A DNA stretch of 64,000 bases from Frondihabitans sp. Leaf304 (lineage in GTDB: Bacteria; Actinomycetota; Actinomycetes; Actinomycetales; Microbacteriaceae), in assembly GCF_001423105.1 (NCBI RefSeq), contig NZ_LMNV01000002.1:336744-400743 (forward strand). Reading direction: 5' to 3'. The position numbers were made by a program, and so were the translations under genes. This document shows, in pieces, positions 25,979-35,700 of the stretch. Each line of letters begins with the position of its first letter. Position 1 is the stretch's first letter. Under the pieces are notes generated by a model. That model did no database searches. It saw only the letters and a program-made list of their open reading frames with translations, and had not been told where the DNA came from.

Positions 25979-26881
25979 CTACCAGCCGCGCTCGGCGAGG
26001 CGGTGCGGTGCGGGGATGTCGGCGACGTTGATGCCGACCATGGCCTCGCCCAGACCGCGAGAGGCCTCGGCCACGACCCTGGCGTCGTCGAAGAACGTGG
26101 TCGCCTTGACGATGGCGGCGGCGCGCGCCGCCGGGTCGCCCGACTTGAAGATGCCGGATCCGACGAAGACGCCGTCGGCACCGAGCTGCATCATCAGCGC
26201 GGCGTCGGCGGGGGTAGCCACGCCGCCGGCGGTGAAGAGGACGACGGGGAGCTTGCCGGTCGCCGCGACCTCGCGCACGGTCTCGATCGGAGCCTGCAGC
26301 TCTTTCGCGGCGACGTAGAGCTCGTCTTCGCGAAGGTGGCGGAGGGCCGCGATCTCTTTCGTGATGGTGCGGATGTGCTTGGTCGCCTCGGAGACGTCGC
26401 CGGTGCCGGCCTCGCCCTTGGAGCGGATCATCGCGGCGCCCTCGGTGATGCGACGGAGCGCCTCGCCGAGGTTGGTGGCGCCGCAGACGAAGGGAACGGT
26501 GAACTTCCACTTGTCGATGTGGTTGACGTAATCGGCGGGGCTCAGCACCTCGGACTCGTCGATGTAGTCGACGCCGAGCGTCTCGAGGATCTGCGCCTCG
26601 ACGAAGTGGCCGATGCGGGCCTTCGCCATGACCGGGATGTTCACGGCCTTGATGATCTCGTCGATCATGTCGGGGTCCGACATGCGAGCGACGCCGCCCT
26701 GAGCACGGATGTCGGCGGGAACACGCTCGAGAGCCATGACCGCGGTGGCACCGGCGTCTTCGGCGATGCGGGCCTGCTCGACATTGATGACGTCCATGAT
26801 GACGCCGCCCTTGAGCATGTCGGCCAAGCCGCGCTTGACGAGAGAGGATCCGGTAGTCGAGGTGGGGGTGCTGTCGCTCAT
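25979..26881 (-). CDS. pdxS: Pyridoxal 5'-phosphate synthase lyase subunit
   Basis: Builds PLP from ribose 5-phosphate, glyceraldehyde 3-phosphate and ammonia, forming a dodecamer with PdxT. Length 300 aa. The active-site lysine region [16 protein letters not shown] and the phosphate-binding [32 protein letters not shown] are intact. Preceded by the HIT gene with a 20-nt gap. Confidence 0.98.
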   Translation of the reverse strand: MSDSTPTSTTGSSLVKRGLADMLKGGVIMDVINVEQARIAEDAGATAVMALERVPADIRAQGGVARMSDPDMIDEIIKAVNIPVMAKARIGHFVEAQILETLGVDYIDESEVLSPADYVNHIDKWKFTVPFVCGATNLGEALRRITEGAAMIRSKGEAGTGDVSEATKHIRTITKEIAALRHLREDELYVAAKELQAPIETVREVAATGKLPVVLFTAGGVATPADAALMMQLGADGVFVGSGIFKSGDPAARAAAIVKATTFFDDARVVAEASRGLGEAMVGINVADIPAPHRLAERGW

Positions 26882-26901
26882 AATCGCCTAGCTTACGGGG
26901 T

Positions 26902-27471
26902 TCACGCCGGTGCGTCCGGGCCCATAGGCCAAGCCCGAGAGACCGTGTCGCGCACGTCGCCGAGCAGGTGGGTGACCGCTTTGGTCTCGGCGACGATCGG
27001 AAAGAAGTTCGAGTCGCCCGCGTAGCGGGGCACGACGTGCTGGTGCAGGTGCGCGGCGATTCCGGCGCCACCCACGCTGCCCTGGTTCATGCCCAGGTTG
27101 AAGCCCTGCGCGTGCGAGACCTCGGTCAGCACCCGCATGGCGATCTGAGTCAGCGAACCGATCTCGGCGACCTCGTCGGGGGTCGCCTCGTCGTAGGTCG
27201 CGATGTGCCGGTAGGGGCAGACGAGCAGGTGACCCGGGTTGTACGGGAACAGGTTGAGCAGGACGAACGCGTGCTGGCCGCGCGCGACGATGAGGGCTTT
27301 CTCGTCGGACTCCCCTGGGGCCTCGCAGAACGGGCACCCGCCCTTGCCGCCCGGGCCGTTCTCGACGTAGACCGCCCGGTGGGGCGTCCAGAGACGTTGG
27401 AAGGCATCGGGCGCCGCCGCGAACGAGCGGGACGACTCGGCGTTCTCGTGCTCGTTCGCGGCGTCGGTCAC
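26902..27471 (-). CDS. HIT-domain nucleotide hydrolase/phosphorylase
   Basis: Histidine-triad protein of 189 aa. The motif HLHQH is at residues 141-145, followed by VVPR. A CPFC pair (residues 46-49) suggests the zinc-containing AP4A phosphorylase/GalT-like branch. Starts at a GTG only 2 nt beyond the thrS stop. In M. tuberculosis the same thrS-HIT pair is followed by pgsA and pimA, which are missing here; pdxS follows directly. Confidence 0.92.
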   Translation of the reverse strand: MTDAANEHENAESSRSFAAAPDAFQRLWTPHRAVYVENGPGGKGGCPFCEAPGESDEKALIVARGQHAFVLLNLFPYNPGHLLVCPYRHIATYDEATPDEVAEIGSLTQIAMRVLTEVSHAQGFNLGMNQGSVGGAGIAAHLHQHVVPRYAGDSNFFPIVAETKAVTHLLGDVRDTVSRAWPMGPDAPA

Positions 27472-27473
27472 CG

Positions 27474-29492
27474 TCAGACCTGCGCCTTCGTCTCAATGGC
27501 CTCGACGATCTTGGCGATCGCGTCGGTGACCGGGATGCCGTTCTCCTGCGACCCGTCGCGGTAGCGGAAGCTCACCGAGCCCGCGGCACGATCTTCTTCG
27601 CCCGCGATGAGCTGGAAGGGCACCTTGGCCTTCGTGTGCGTGCGGATCTTCTTGGGCATCCGATCGTTGCCGTGGTCGATCTGCACCCGAACGCCCGCGG
27701 CCCGGAGCTGGGCGCCGATGCTGTCGAGGTACTCGCCGTACTCGTCGGCCACGGGGATGCCGACGACCTGGACGGGAGCGAGCCACACGGGGAACGCCCC
27801 GGCGTAGTGCTCGGTGAGCACGCCGAAGAAGCGCTCGATGGAACCGAACAGGGCTCGGTGGATCATCACGGGTCGCTGGTGCGAGCCGTCGGTGGCCGTG
27901 TAGTCGAGATCGAAGCGTTCGGGAAGGTTGAAGTCGAGCTGTACCGTCGACATCTGCCAGGTGCGGCCGATCGCGTCGCGGGCCTGCACCGAGATCTTCG
28001 GGCCGTAGAACGCGGCGCCGGCCGGGTCGGGCACGAGCTCGAGCCCCGTCTCGCGGGCGACCTGGGCCAGGGTCTCGGTCGCCTCCTCCCAGGTGGCGTC
28101 GTCGCCGACGTACTTCTCAGGATCTTTCGTCGAGAGCTCGAGGTAGAAGTCGTTGAGACCGTAATCCTTGAGCAGCGACAAGACGAACCCGAGCGTGTTC
28201 TTCAGCTCGTTCGCCATCTCCTCGCGGGTGGTGAAGATGTGCGCGTCGTCCTGCGTCATGCCGCGGACGCGCGTGAGGCCGTGGATGACTCCCGACTTCT
28301 CGTTGCGGTACACGGTGCCGAACTCGAAAAGACGGAGGGGCAGGTCACGGTAAGACCGGCCCTGCGAGCGGTACACGAGGATGTGCATCGGGCAGTTCAT
28401 CGGCTTGAGGTAGTAGTCGGCGCCCTGGCGGACGATCTCACCCTCCTCGTTGCGTGCCTCGTCGAGGTGCATCGCCGGGAACATGCCGTCTTTGTACCAG
28501 TCGAGGTGACCGGAGGTCTCGTACAGGTTCGACTTGGTGATGTGGGGCGTGTAGACGAACTCGTAGCCCTCCTGCTCGTGGCGCTTGCGCGAGTAATCTT
28601 CCATCTCGCGGCGGATGATGCCGCCCTTAGGGTGGAAGACGGCGAGGCCGGAACCGAGCTCGTCGGGGAACGAAAAGAGGTCGAGTTCGGCGCCCAGCTT
28701 GCGGTGGTCGCGCTTGGCGGCCTCCTCGAGGCGCGCGAGGTGCTCGCGCAGCTCGTCTTTCGTGGCCCAGGCGGTGCCGTAGATGCGCTGCAGCTGCTTG
28801 TTCTTCTCGGAGCCGCGCCAGTAGGCGGCCGCGTTCCGCATGAGCTTCCAGCCGTTCTGGATGAGCCTCGTCGACGGCAGGTGCGGGCCACGGCAGAGGT
28901 CGCGCCAGACGACGTCGCCGGTCTTCGCGTCGACGTTGTCGTACACGGTGAGCTCGGCGCCGCCGATCTCGACCGCCTCTCCGGCATCGCCTGCGGCCTG
29001 GTCGAGGTCGGAACCACTCTTGAGGCCGATCAGTTCGAGCTTGTACGGCTCGTTGGCCATCAGCTCGCGAGCCTCGTCTTCGGTGACCACGCGGCGCACG
29101 AAGCGCTGGTTCGCCTTGACGATGCGCTCCATGACCTTCTCGATGGCCTTGAGGTCGTCAGGAGTAAACGGCTCGGCGACGTCGAAGTCGAAGTAGAACC
29201 CGTCGGTGACGGGAGGGCCGATGCCGAGCTTCGCCTCCGGGTTGATGGACTGGACGGCCTGCGCCATCACGTGCGCCGTCGAGTGACGCAGGATCTCGAG
29301 ACCCTGCGGCGAGTTGATCGAGACCGGCTCGGCAACGATGCCGGGCTCGAAGGTCGTGGCCATGTCGAACAGCGCGCCGTCGACGCGGACCGCCACGATG
29401 CTGCGGTCGGGGAACAGGTCGAAACCCGTGGCCGTCTCGGTGACCTCTCGCGGTTCGAGGGGATTACTCACGGGTGCGACGGCATCTGACAC
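27474..29492 (-). CDS. thrS: Threonyl-tRNA synthetase
   Basis: Class II synthetase for tRNA-Thr. Length 672 aa from the GTG at 29492, with AAAGGA at the right spacing; a longer frame to 29591 crosses into the spacer and lacks a ribosome site. Domains in order: TGS-like N1 (residues 25-75), the editing N2 domain with [11 protein letters not shown] and the distal [21 protein letters not shown] segment, the catalytic core with [11 protein letters not shown] (zinc Cys) and [13 protein letters not shown], and the anticodon-binding domain. No T-box leader is visible upstream. Confidence 0.97.
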   Translation of the reverse strand: MSDAVAPVSNPLEPREVTETATGFDLFPDRSIVAVRVDGALFDMATTFEPGIVAEPVSINSPQGLEILRHSTAHVMAQAVQSINPEAKLGIGPPVTDGFYFDFDVAEPFTPDDLKAIEKVMERIVKANQRFVRRVVTEDEARELMANEPYKLELIGLKSGSDLDQAAGDAGEAVEIGGAELTVYDNVDAKTGDVVWRDLCRGPHLPSTRLIQNGWKLMRNAAAYWRGSEKNKQLQRIYGTAWATKDELREHLARLEEAAKRDHRKLGAELDLFSFPDELGSGLAVFHPKGGIIRREMEDYSRKRHEQEGYEFVYTPHITKSNLYETSGHLDWYKDGMFPAMHLDEARNEEGEIVRQGADYYLKPMNCPMHILVYRSQGRSYRDLPLRLFEFGTVYRNEKSGVIHGLTRVRGMTQDDAHIFTTREEMANELKNTLGFVLSLLKDYGLNDFYLELSTKDPEKYVGDDATWEEATETLAQVARETGLELVPDPAGAAFYGPKISVQARDAIGRTWQMSTVQLDFNLPERFDLDYTATDGSHQRPVMIHRALFGSIERFFGVLTEHYAGAFPVWLAPVQVVGIPVADEYGEYLDSIGAQLRAAGVRVQIDHGNDRMPKKIRTHTKAKVPFQLIAGEEDRAAGSVSFRYRDGSQENGIPVTDAIAKIVEAIETKAQV

Positions 29493-29526
29493 GGGTGTTC
29501 CTTTGCTTTCAGGGGTTTCGACCAGT

Positions 29527-30618
29527 TTACCGACCGGGAAGCGGCACCGAGACGAGACGGTCGTCGGAGTCTGCGGGCGCGCCACGGCCATCGGTGTTGC
29601 TGGTGAGGATCCAGAGGGAGCCGTCGGATCCTTCGCTCACGTCTCGAAGACGGCCGAGTTCGCCCTCCAGGCTGGATGTGACGGAGAAGTCGTCGCCCGG
29701 CGCGATGGTCCAGAGTCGTTCGCCGCCGAGGCCGGCCAGGTAGAGGTGGTCGCCGATCGCGGCGAGTCCACTCGGGCTGGCCTCGTCGGTGGTCCAGGTC
29801 ACTTTGGGGTCGGTGTAGTCGTCTCCGCCGCCCGTGCCCTCGACCTCGGGCCAGCCGTAGTTGTTGCCGGCCTCGATGAGGTTGAGCTCGTCGAACTCGT
29901 TCTGCCCGAACTCGCTGGCCCACATCCGCCCGTCATCGCTCCAGGCGATGCCCTGCGGGTTACGGTGGCCCATCGACCACACCAGCGAGTCGTCGAACGG
30001 ATTCCCTGCGGGGACATCGCCGTCAGGGGTCATGCGCAGGATCTTGCCATTGAGCGAGTCGCGGTCCTGGGCCGCCGTCGGGTCGCCCGCGTCGCCGACC
30101 GTGGCGTAGAGCAGACCGTCGGGACCGAAGGCAATGCGGCCGCCGTCGTGATTGGACGCCTTCGCGAGACCGTCGAGGATCGTCACCTGTGACGACAGAC
30201 CGTAGGATCCCGCGGCTCCGGTGAGCGCGACCCGCACGATGCGGTTATCGGTGGCGGTGGTCTCGTAGGCGTAGAGGCGATCGGGGTCGGCCGGGTCGAG
30301 CGCCAGGCCGAGCAGGCCGCCCTCCCCCTCGTGTACAACGCCTTCGATAACACCCACGTCGCGCTTCGAGCCGTCGGCTTCGACCTCGACGACGGTGCCA
30401 TCGTCACGCTGGCTGATGAGGGTCGAGCCGTCCGTCGTGCGGACCATCGACCAGGGGGCTTGGAGTCCAGTGGCGATGTCGGTGCTGGGTGTCGCAGTGC
30501 CCTTGCTGTCGCCGGTGCTGTCGCGTTCGCCGCGCGATGCATCGGAGCCGCCGCTGCATCCGGAGAGCAACAGCGCGGTGAGAGCTGCGGGCAGAATCGC
30601 GAGTCGTCGTCGGTTCAT
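29527..30618 (-). CDS. Lipoprotein PQQ-type sugar dehydrogenase (glucose/sorbosone family)
   Basis: Exported lipoprotein of 363 aa starting at the ATG at 30618. Signal peptide with a lipobox L-L-S-G-C (Cys about 21), then a Ser/Gly/Thr linker and a beta-propeller with the soluble glucose dehydrogenase-type motifs [51 protein letters not shown] and [10 protein letters not shown]. It should oxidise a sugar or aldose outside the membrane with PQQ or another cofactor; no PQQ biosynthesis genes are nearby, and many actinobacterial homologues have no proven activity. It lies 34 nt upstream of the thrS start on the same strand. Confidence 0.88.
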   Translation of the reverse strand: MNRRRLAILPAALTALLLSGCSGGSDASRGERDSTGDSKGTATPSTDIATGLQAPWSMVRTTDGSTLISQRDDGTVVEVEADGSKRDVGVIEGVVHEGEGGLLGLALDPADPDRLYAYETTATDNRIVRVALTGAAGSYGLSSQVTILDGLAKASNHDGGRIAFGPDGLLYATVGDAGDPTAAQDRDSLNGKILRMTPDGDVPAGNPFDDSLVWSMGHRNPQGIAWSDDGRMWASEFGQNEFDELNLIEAGNNYGWPEVEGTGGGDDYTDPKVTWTTDEASPSGLAAIGDHLYLAGLGGERLWTIAPGDDFSVTSSLEGELGRLRDVSEGSDGSLWILTSNTDGRGAPADSDDRLVSVPLPGR

Positions 30619-30672
30619 GCGGCCATCGTGCCCCGCCCGGCTGAGCGTCGCGCGCGTCGCCGCGTCGGCGAG

Positions 30673-30721
30673 ACTCCAGTAGTTGCGGGTGCGCAGGTGT
30701 GCTACCCGCAACTACTGGAGT
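30673..30721 (-). terminator. Perfect 18-bp inverted repeat, hairpin 1 of a pair
   Basis: ACTCCAGTAGTTGCGGGT (30673-30690) and its exact complement (30704-30721) leave a 13-nt loop. It lies downstream of the M23 peptidase gene (minus strand) and is not followed by a U-tract. Confidence 0.55.
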
Positions 30722-30737
30722 TTCGCTCTGAGTCACG

Positions 30738-30796
30738 GCGAGACTCCACAAATGGCCCATCACTCCGGCGCAGACGGGCCACTTGGGGAGTCTCGC
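30738..30796 (-). terminator. 21-bp inverted repeat with two mismatches, hairpin 2 of a pair
   Basis: Left arm 30738-30758 starts GCGAGACTCC; right arm 30776-30796 ends GGAGTCTCGC; 19 of 21 positions pair. The loop is 17 nt. The outer word GCGAGACTCC also precedes hairpin 1, so the two elements share one arm end. Likely transcript end of the M23 gene. Confidence 0.55.
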
Positions 30797-30834
30797 GACA
30801 CGGGGTAAGTGAGCGAGCGGAGAGAAAGAGATAG

Positions 30835-32205
30835 CTAGCGCGAAGCCAAGTACGCCATCGGGTCGGTGGCCACACCATTGAGTCGGATCTCGAAGTGGAG
30901 GTGGCATCCCGTCGACACACCCGTGTTGCCGACACCGGCGATGTTCTGCCCGACGCTGACCGTCTGCCCGGCCTGCACGTAAATGCCGCTCGTGTAGAGG
31001 TGGCCGTAGGCGCTCGAGACGCCGTTGCCGTGATCGATGATGATCATGTTGCCGTAGCCGCCCGAGGGCCCGGCGTAGCTGACCGTGCCCGCGTGCGTCG
31101 CGTAGATCGGGGTGCCGCAGGAGGCGGAGAAGTCGGCGCCGGAGTGCAGGCGGTAGTCGTGGTAGACGGGGTGGTACCGGTAGCCGTACGCCTGATAGAA
31201 GCTGTACGCGGTGATCGGTTTCGTCCAGCCGGACCCTGCGCCCGGGTTGGGGGCACTGCTGCCGCCACCGGTCGAGGGAGCCGGCGTGGAGGGGGTGGAC
31301 GGAGTCGAGGGGGCCGCCGGTTGAGCCGCTGCCGCAGCAGCCTGGGCGGCCGCTGCATCGGCTGCCGCCTTCGCTGCCGCTGCCTCACGGGCCCGCGCTG
31401 CCGCAGCTGCCCGCGCTGCTGCTGCCGCGCGCGCTTTGACGCCGTCCTGGTAGCCGTCTTCGATCGACAGCCGGTCGTCGCGCAGGGTCGCGAGCTGCGC
31501 CTTCATCACGCCGAGGTTGTCTTGCTGCTCCGCCTCGGCCGAGGAGGCCGCTGCCGTCGCCGCGGCGGCCCGCTCGAGGGCTTTCTGCGAGGCGTCGGCG
31601 AGGCGGGTCCGCTCCGTCTTGGCCAGCTTCGCCTGCGCGGCGAGGGCTTCGGCAGTGTTCGTCGCCTTCTGGGCCTCGTCGTAGAGCTTGTCGACCTGGT
31701 CGCCGATCTTCGCCGACATGCTGAGGCCCTTGAGGAATTCACCCGGCTTGCTCTCGCCGAAGAGCAGGTGGGTGGTCATGTTGCTACTGCCCGGCCGGGC
31801 AAGCGTCGCTGCTATCTGCCCTACTGCAACTCCGAGTTCATCTGCCTGCTTCTGGGCCTTCTTCTGCTCGGCGACGACTTTGTCGTACTTGCCGGCGGCG
31901 AGGTCGAGCTCGTCTCGGGCGTTTTGAAACTCCTCGCCGGCTTTGTCGGCGGCGGCCTGAGCCGTGGCTGTCGCCTGCTCGAGCTCAGCGATGAGCGAGG
32001 TGAGCGAGCCGATCTGCTTGTTCTTCGCCCCTTCACTGCCGCGGGCCTGCTCGACGTCGTCCCAGCTCGGATACGCGTCGGCCTCGGCGGGCGCGGCGAC
32101 GAATAGCGGGAGTGCGAAAGCGAGCGCGAGGGCCCCCACGCTGATGCGACGGCGGGTGTGCGAGAGGGGGGCGCGCTGCGGCGGCGCGGAGAAAGACCGA
32201 GTCAT
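30835..32205 (-). CDS. Secreted M23 family peptidoglycan endopeptidase with coiled coil
   Basis: Length 456 aa. Signal peptide (about residues 1-43, ending AEADA), then a coiled coil rich in A, E, K and Q (about 55-300), an Ala-rich stretch of Ala/Arg/Glu repeats, a Pro/Ser/Thr hinge (SPSTPSTPAPST) and a C-terminal LytM/M23 domain. The zinc motifs HSGADF and HLHFEIR are intact, so it should be an active endopeptidase of the EnvC/RipA-activator type, though the cleaved bond is not known. The arrangement resembles cell-division amidase regulators. Confidence 0.92.
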   Translation of the reverse strand: MTRSFSAPPQRAPLSHTRRRISVGALALAFALPLFVAAPAEADAYPSWDDVEQARGSEGAKNKQIGSLTSLIAELEQATATAQAAADKAGEEFQNARDELDLAAGKYDKVVAEQKKAQKQADELGVAVGQIAATLARPGSSNMTTHLLFGESKPGEFLKGLSMSAKIGDQVDKLYDEAQKATNTAEALAAQAKLAKTERTRLADASQKALERAAAATAAASSAEAEQQDNLGVMKAQLATLRDDRLSIEDGYQDGVKARAAAAARAAAAARAREAAAAKAAADAAAAQAAAAAAQPAAPSTPSTPSTPAPSTGGGSSAPNPGAGSGWTKPITAYSFYQAYGYRYHPVYHDYRLHSGADFSASCGTPIYATHAGTVSYAGPSGGYGNMIIIDHGNGVSSAYGHLYTSGIYVQAGQTVSVGQNIAGVGNTGVSTGCHLHFEIRLNGVATDPMAYLASR

Positions 32206-32307
32206 GACAGGTGTGAGCGTTGCAGATGTGACTGGTGTGACGCAAGGGGCAGACGCGAAGTGGGGCCGTCACTGAGACCGGTCGAGGAGTCTAGGTTGGT
32301 CTCTCAG

Positions 32308-32592
32308 ATGTTCACGCTCACCCTTCCTCCCCTCGTCCACGACGCCGCAGCCGGTCGTGATCTCGCATCTGCCGTGCCCGACGAAGCGGCCGCCCACGTC
32401 GAGATCGACGCCAGTCTCGTGGCTCTGGCGGATCACGCTTTCGTCGGCGAGCTCCTCGACGGGCTCCTCGAACGCGGGCTCGAAGTGCTCGTGGTCGGGG
32501 GCGCGGCCGACGACCTCCAGGAGGCGTTCGTCGCCTCGGCTCGGGGGCGCGAATTCGGTGAGCTCTGGTTCGCCACCGACACGGCGGCCTGA
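32308..32592 (+). CDS. Small STAS-like protein
   Basis: Length 94 aa from the ATG at 32308. A longer frame from 32158 overlaps the divergent M23 start and looks non-coding. The segment ASLVALADHAFVGELLDGLLERGLEVLVVGGAADDLQEAF has the alternating strand/helix pattern of STAS-like proteins found in actinobacteria. I cannot see a conserved phosphorylatable Ser in the usual position, so an anti-anti-sigma role is only a possibility. There is no obvious ribosome site. Confidence 0.4.
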   Translation: MFTLTLPPLVHDAAAGRDLASAVPDEAAAHVEIDASLVALADHAFVGELLDGLLERGLEVLVVGGAADDLQEAFVASARGREFGELWFATDTAA

Positions 32593-32729
32593 CCCTCGAC
32601 GGTAGGCCGGGGTTCTCTCTTGCCAATTTGAGAGCAATCCTGGCCAGTAGGAGCGTGCGCCGGGCTTTTCGGCTCGAATCGCTCGCATAGTGGCGGCCGC
32701 CGAGGCGCTCACCCACTCAGCCACGTGAA

Positions 32730-32748
32730 GATACATCGCCGATGTATC
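32730..32748 (+). promoter_or_regulatory. Perfect inverted-repeat operator GATACATC-GCC-GATGTATC
   Basis: Eight-base arms separated by GCC. It spans about -51 to -33 relative to the probable transcription start of the SARP gene, so a bound protein would cover the -35 region. ACAT/ATGT half-sites are typical of PadR-type repressors, but the binding protein is unknown. Confidence 0.65.
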
Positions 32749-32768
32749 GCTGAGACAAGCGGGGTCAC

Positions 32769-32774
32769 TAGACT
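32769..32774 (+). promoter_or_regulatory. -10 hexamer TAGACT, leaderless promoter of the SARP gene
   Basis: TAGACT followed by six bases and then the GTG start at 32781. No Shine-Dalgarno precedes the start, so the mRNA is probably leaderless. Confidence 0.5.
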
Positions 32775-32780
32775 CAGCGA

Positions 32781-35700
32781 GTGCCCACGCCCGATGTTCC
32801 CGTCGTCTCCGTCGGTGTGCTCGGGCCTCTTCGGGTGACCGGTGCCACGACCGCAGCCGAGACCGTCTCGCCCGCCGGGCCCCGTGCGAAGACACTCGTC
32901 GTCGCGCTGACACTCGCAGGATCCGACGGGGTCACCTCCGCCCGCCTCATCGACGATCTCTGGGGTGACGAGCCGCCCGTCTCGGCGAAGGCCGCGCTCC
33001 AGACCCTGATCTCTCGCCTTCGCCAGGCAGTCGCTCCGGGCGTCATCGTCTCAACCCCGACCGGCTACCGTCTCGGCGACCCTCGGGCGAGCGACCTCCA
33101 GGTGGCTCGTTCGCTTCTTACAACCGCGAGGATCCGGCCCGGCGCCGACCCGGCCACCGTGACCTCTCTCACCGGCGAAGCCCTCCGCCTCTGGCGGGGA
33201 GCGCCCGGCTCCGACCTCGAGCCCGGACCGGTGAGCGACGAGCTGACCCGCGTGGCAGCCGCCCTCCGAGCGGATCTCCTCCGTGTCGCGGCTTCCGCTC
33301 GATGTGATCTCGGAGACACGGTCGGCGCCCTGGAGGCCCTCGACGAGTTGGCCACCGACGCGGTGGGTCTGGAGCACGAAGACCTGGTCGTGCTCCGGAT
33401 GCGGATCTTGAGGGGAAGCGATCGCCGCACCGAGGCGCTCCAGGTCTTTGCGTCGTACCGGGAGCGTCTCGCCGATGAGCTCGGCACGGGCCCATCGAAC
33501 GCCCTCGTCGCGCTGAACGCCGAGTTGCTTGCCGCCGAGGACGATCCGCTCGACGACGGTCGCGCTCAGCAGGGGCCTGTCGAACCAGCCACGAGCGTCG
33601 CCCAACAGCCTCGCCGGGGCGCGTACATCGCACTCGGCCTCCGCTCGGCCCCGAACGAACTGCTCGGACGGTCGTCCGACGTCGACCGGATCGAGGCCCT
33701 GCTCGAGCACGCCCGACTGGTCACGATCCTCGGCCCGGGCGGGCTCGGCAAGACGCGGCTGGCCCAGGAGGTGGCGCATCGTGCTGCCGGGCAGTGGCCC
33801 CGCGTCGCCGTCGTCGAGCTGGCCGGCGTGCGGGACGGGGAGGACGTCTTGCTCGCCGTAGCGAGTGCCCTCGGGGTACGCGAGGTGAGTGCGCCGCGGA
33901 TTCGGCTTTCGGATCCTGGTGTCGGTCCGGTCAGAGACCGACTCGTCGCCGTTCTCGCCGAGATGTCGACCCTGCTCGTCCTCGACAACTGCGAGCACGT
34001 CGTCGATGCCGCGGCCGGCCTGGTGTCGGAGTTGCTCGCCGAGACGTCCGAGCTGAGAGTCGTCGCCACGAGCCGCTCCCCGCTCGCGATAGGCGCCGAG
34101 ACGGTGCACCCGCTCGGATCGCTGCCGAGCGACGGCGCGGCCGTGTCGCTGTTCGAGCAGCGGGCGAGGGCGGCTCGGCCCGGCGTGCTGCTCCCCCGCG
34201 ACATCGTCGTCAGGCTCTGCGATCGGCTCGACGGCCTGCCACTCGCGATCGAGCTCGCTGCGGCCCGGGTGCGGTCGCTGTCGGTCGACGAGATCGAACG
34301 GCGTCTGGGCAATCGCTTCGCCCTGCTCACCTCGGGTAACCGGTCGGCGCCCGAACGGCACCGGACTATCACGGCCGTGATCGACTGGTCGTGGAACCTC
34401 CTCGGCGACGATGAGCGAGTGCTGCTGCGACGACTGTCGCGGTTTCCGGACGGCTTCTCGGCCGACGCCGCCGAGCTGCTCGGTGCGGCGCAGGGTGCAT
34501 CAGCCGGTCGGCCGAACGACCGGGTCGTCCTGAGCCAGGGCGATATCGGGCTCGAACCCGTGGCGGTCGCCGACGCTCTCGACGGCCTCGTCCGCCAGTC
34601 GCTGCTCGGCGCCGCCGACGAGCCCGGCACCGGGCGGCTCCGCTACCGGATGCTCGAGACGGTGCGTGAATTCGGTGACCTCCGGCTCGCCGAAGCGGCC
34701 GAGGAGGAGCTCGTCAGCGACGGCATGTTCGCCTGGGCCGAGGACTTCTCCCGGTCGATCATGTCGAGCCTCGACGGCGCCGACCAGGTGCGGAGTTTCG
34801 CCCTCATGGCCGCCGAGCAAGACGACCTCGTCTTCGTGCTGCGGCAGGCCCTGGCTCAGGAACGACGGGGTGTCGTCGCCACCACCTTCGCCGCGCTCGG
34901 CTACTACTGGTCGCTGGCGGGCAACCACGCCGAGGTGCAGGCCTTCGCGCCCGAGGTGATCCGGATGCTCCGCTCTGCGCCGGTCGAAGCCCGCTACCGC
35001 GACCCCGAGATCCTCTCCGCCTCGATCGCCGGCAGCCTCCTCGCCTTCGGGGACCGCCGGTCGGGGCTGCTCGCGGTGGCGCGCCTCCGGAGCCTTCGGG
35101 CGAGCGGCCCTGCGCAGGATCCTCGCCTCGACGCTCTCTCTGGCCTTTTCTTGGCGACCGTCGTCGATCCGCCCGCATTCCGTCGGCGCCTGAAGGAGGC
35201 CCTCGCATCGGGCGACGATGTGATCGTCGAACTCGCCACCGCGATCGACGGCCAGACCGCTGAGAACGAGGGGCGGGTCGGTGACGCGTTCCGTCTGGCG
35301 CTCCGAGCGCACGAGAGCGCCGTCGCGAACGGCCACGTCTGGACGATCGGGACCACCGCCTCGTCGCTCGCCGAACTCGCAAGCCAGTCGGCCGACCCGG
35401 AGGCGGCCCTCGGCTGGTCACATGTCGCACGAGAAGCGCTCGAGAGCCTCGGAGCCGCCGGCGACCTGCAGGAGGTCGCCTTCCGGCGGGCCATGGCGGA
35501 GCTCTCGCTCGGACGGTACGACGTGGCGCGGCGGTACTTCGAGGGGGTGCTCGTCGACGAAGAGAACCAGGGCGAGGATCCGGGTGGCTCACGCCTCATG
35601 AGCAGGGTCGGCCTCGCCGAGGTGGCTCTGGCCGAGGGGCAGGCCGACGAGGGCGTCCGTCTCTACGACGAGGCGCTGGCGATCTTCCGAGGGGAGCAGT

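Noticed and set aside
27636-29489. Long open frame (617 codons) antisense to thrS
   Set aside because: Shadow of thrS; low-complexity composition and no ribosome site.
29493-29526. T-box leader for thrS (and for alaS near 10094-10154)
   Set aside because: The gaps are too short (34 and 61 nt) and lack the T-box sequence.
30661-30800. CRISPR-like array (repeated GCGAGACTCC words)
   Set aside because: Only two units, in inverted-repeat arrangement with pairing arms; no spacers and no cas genes.
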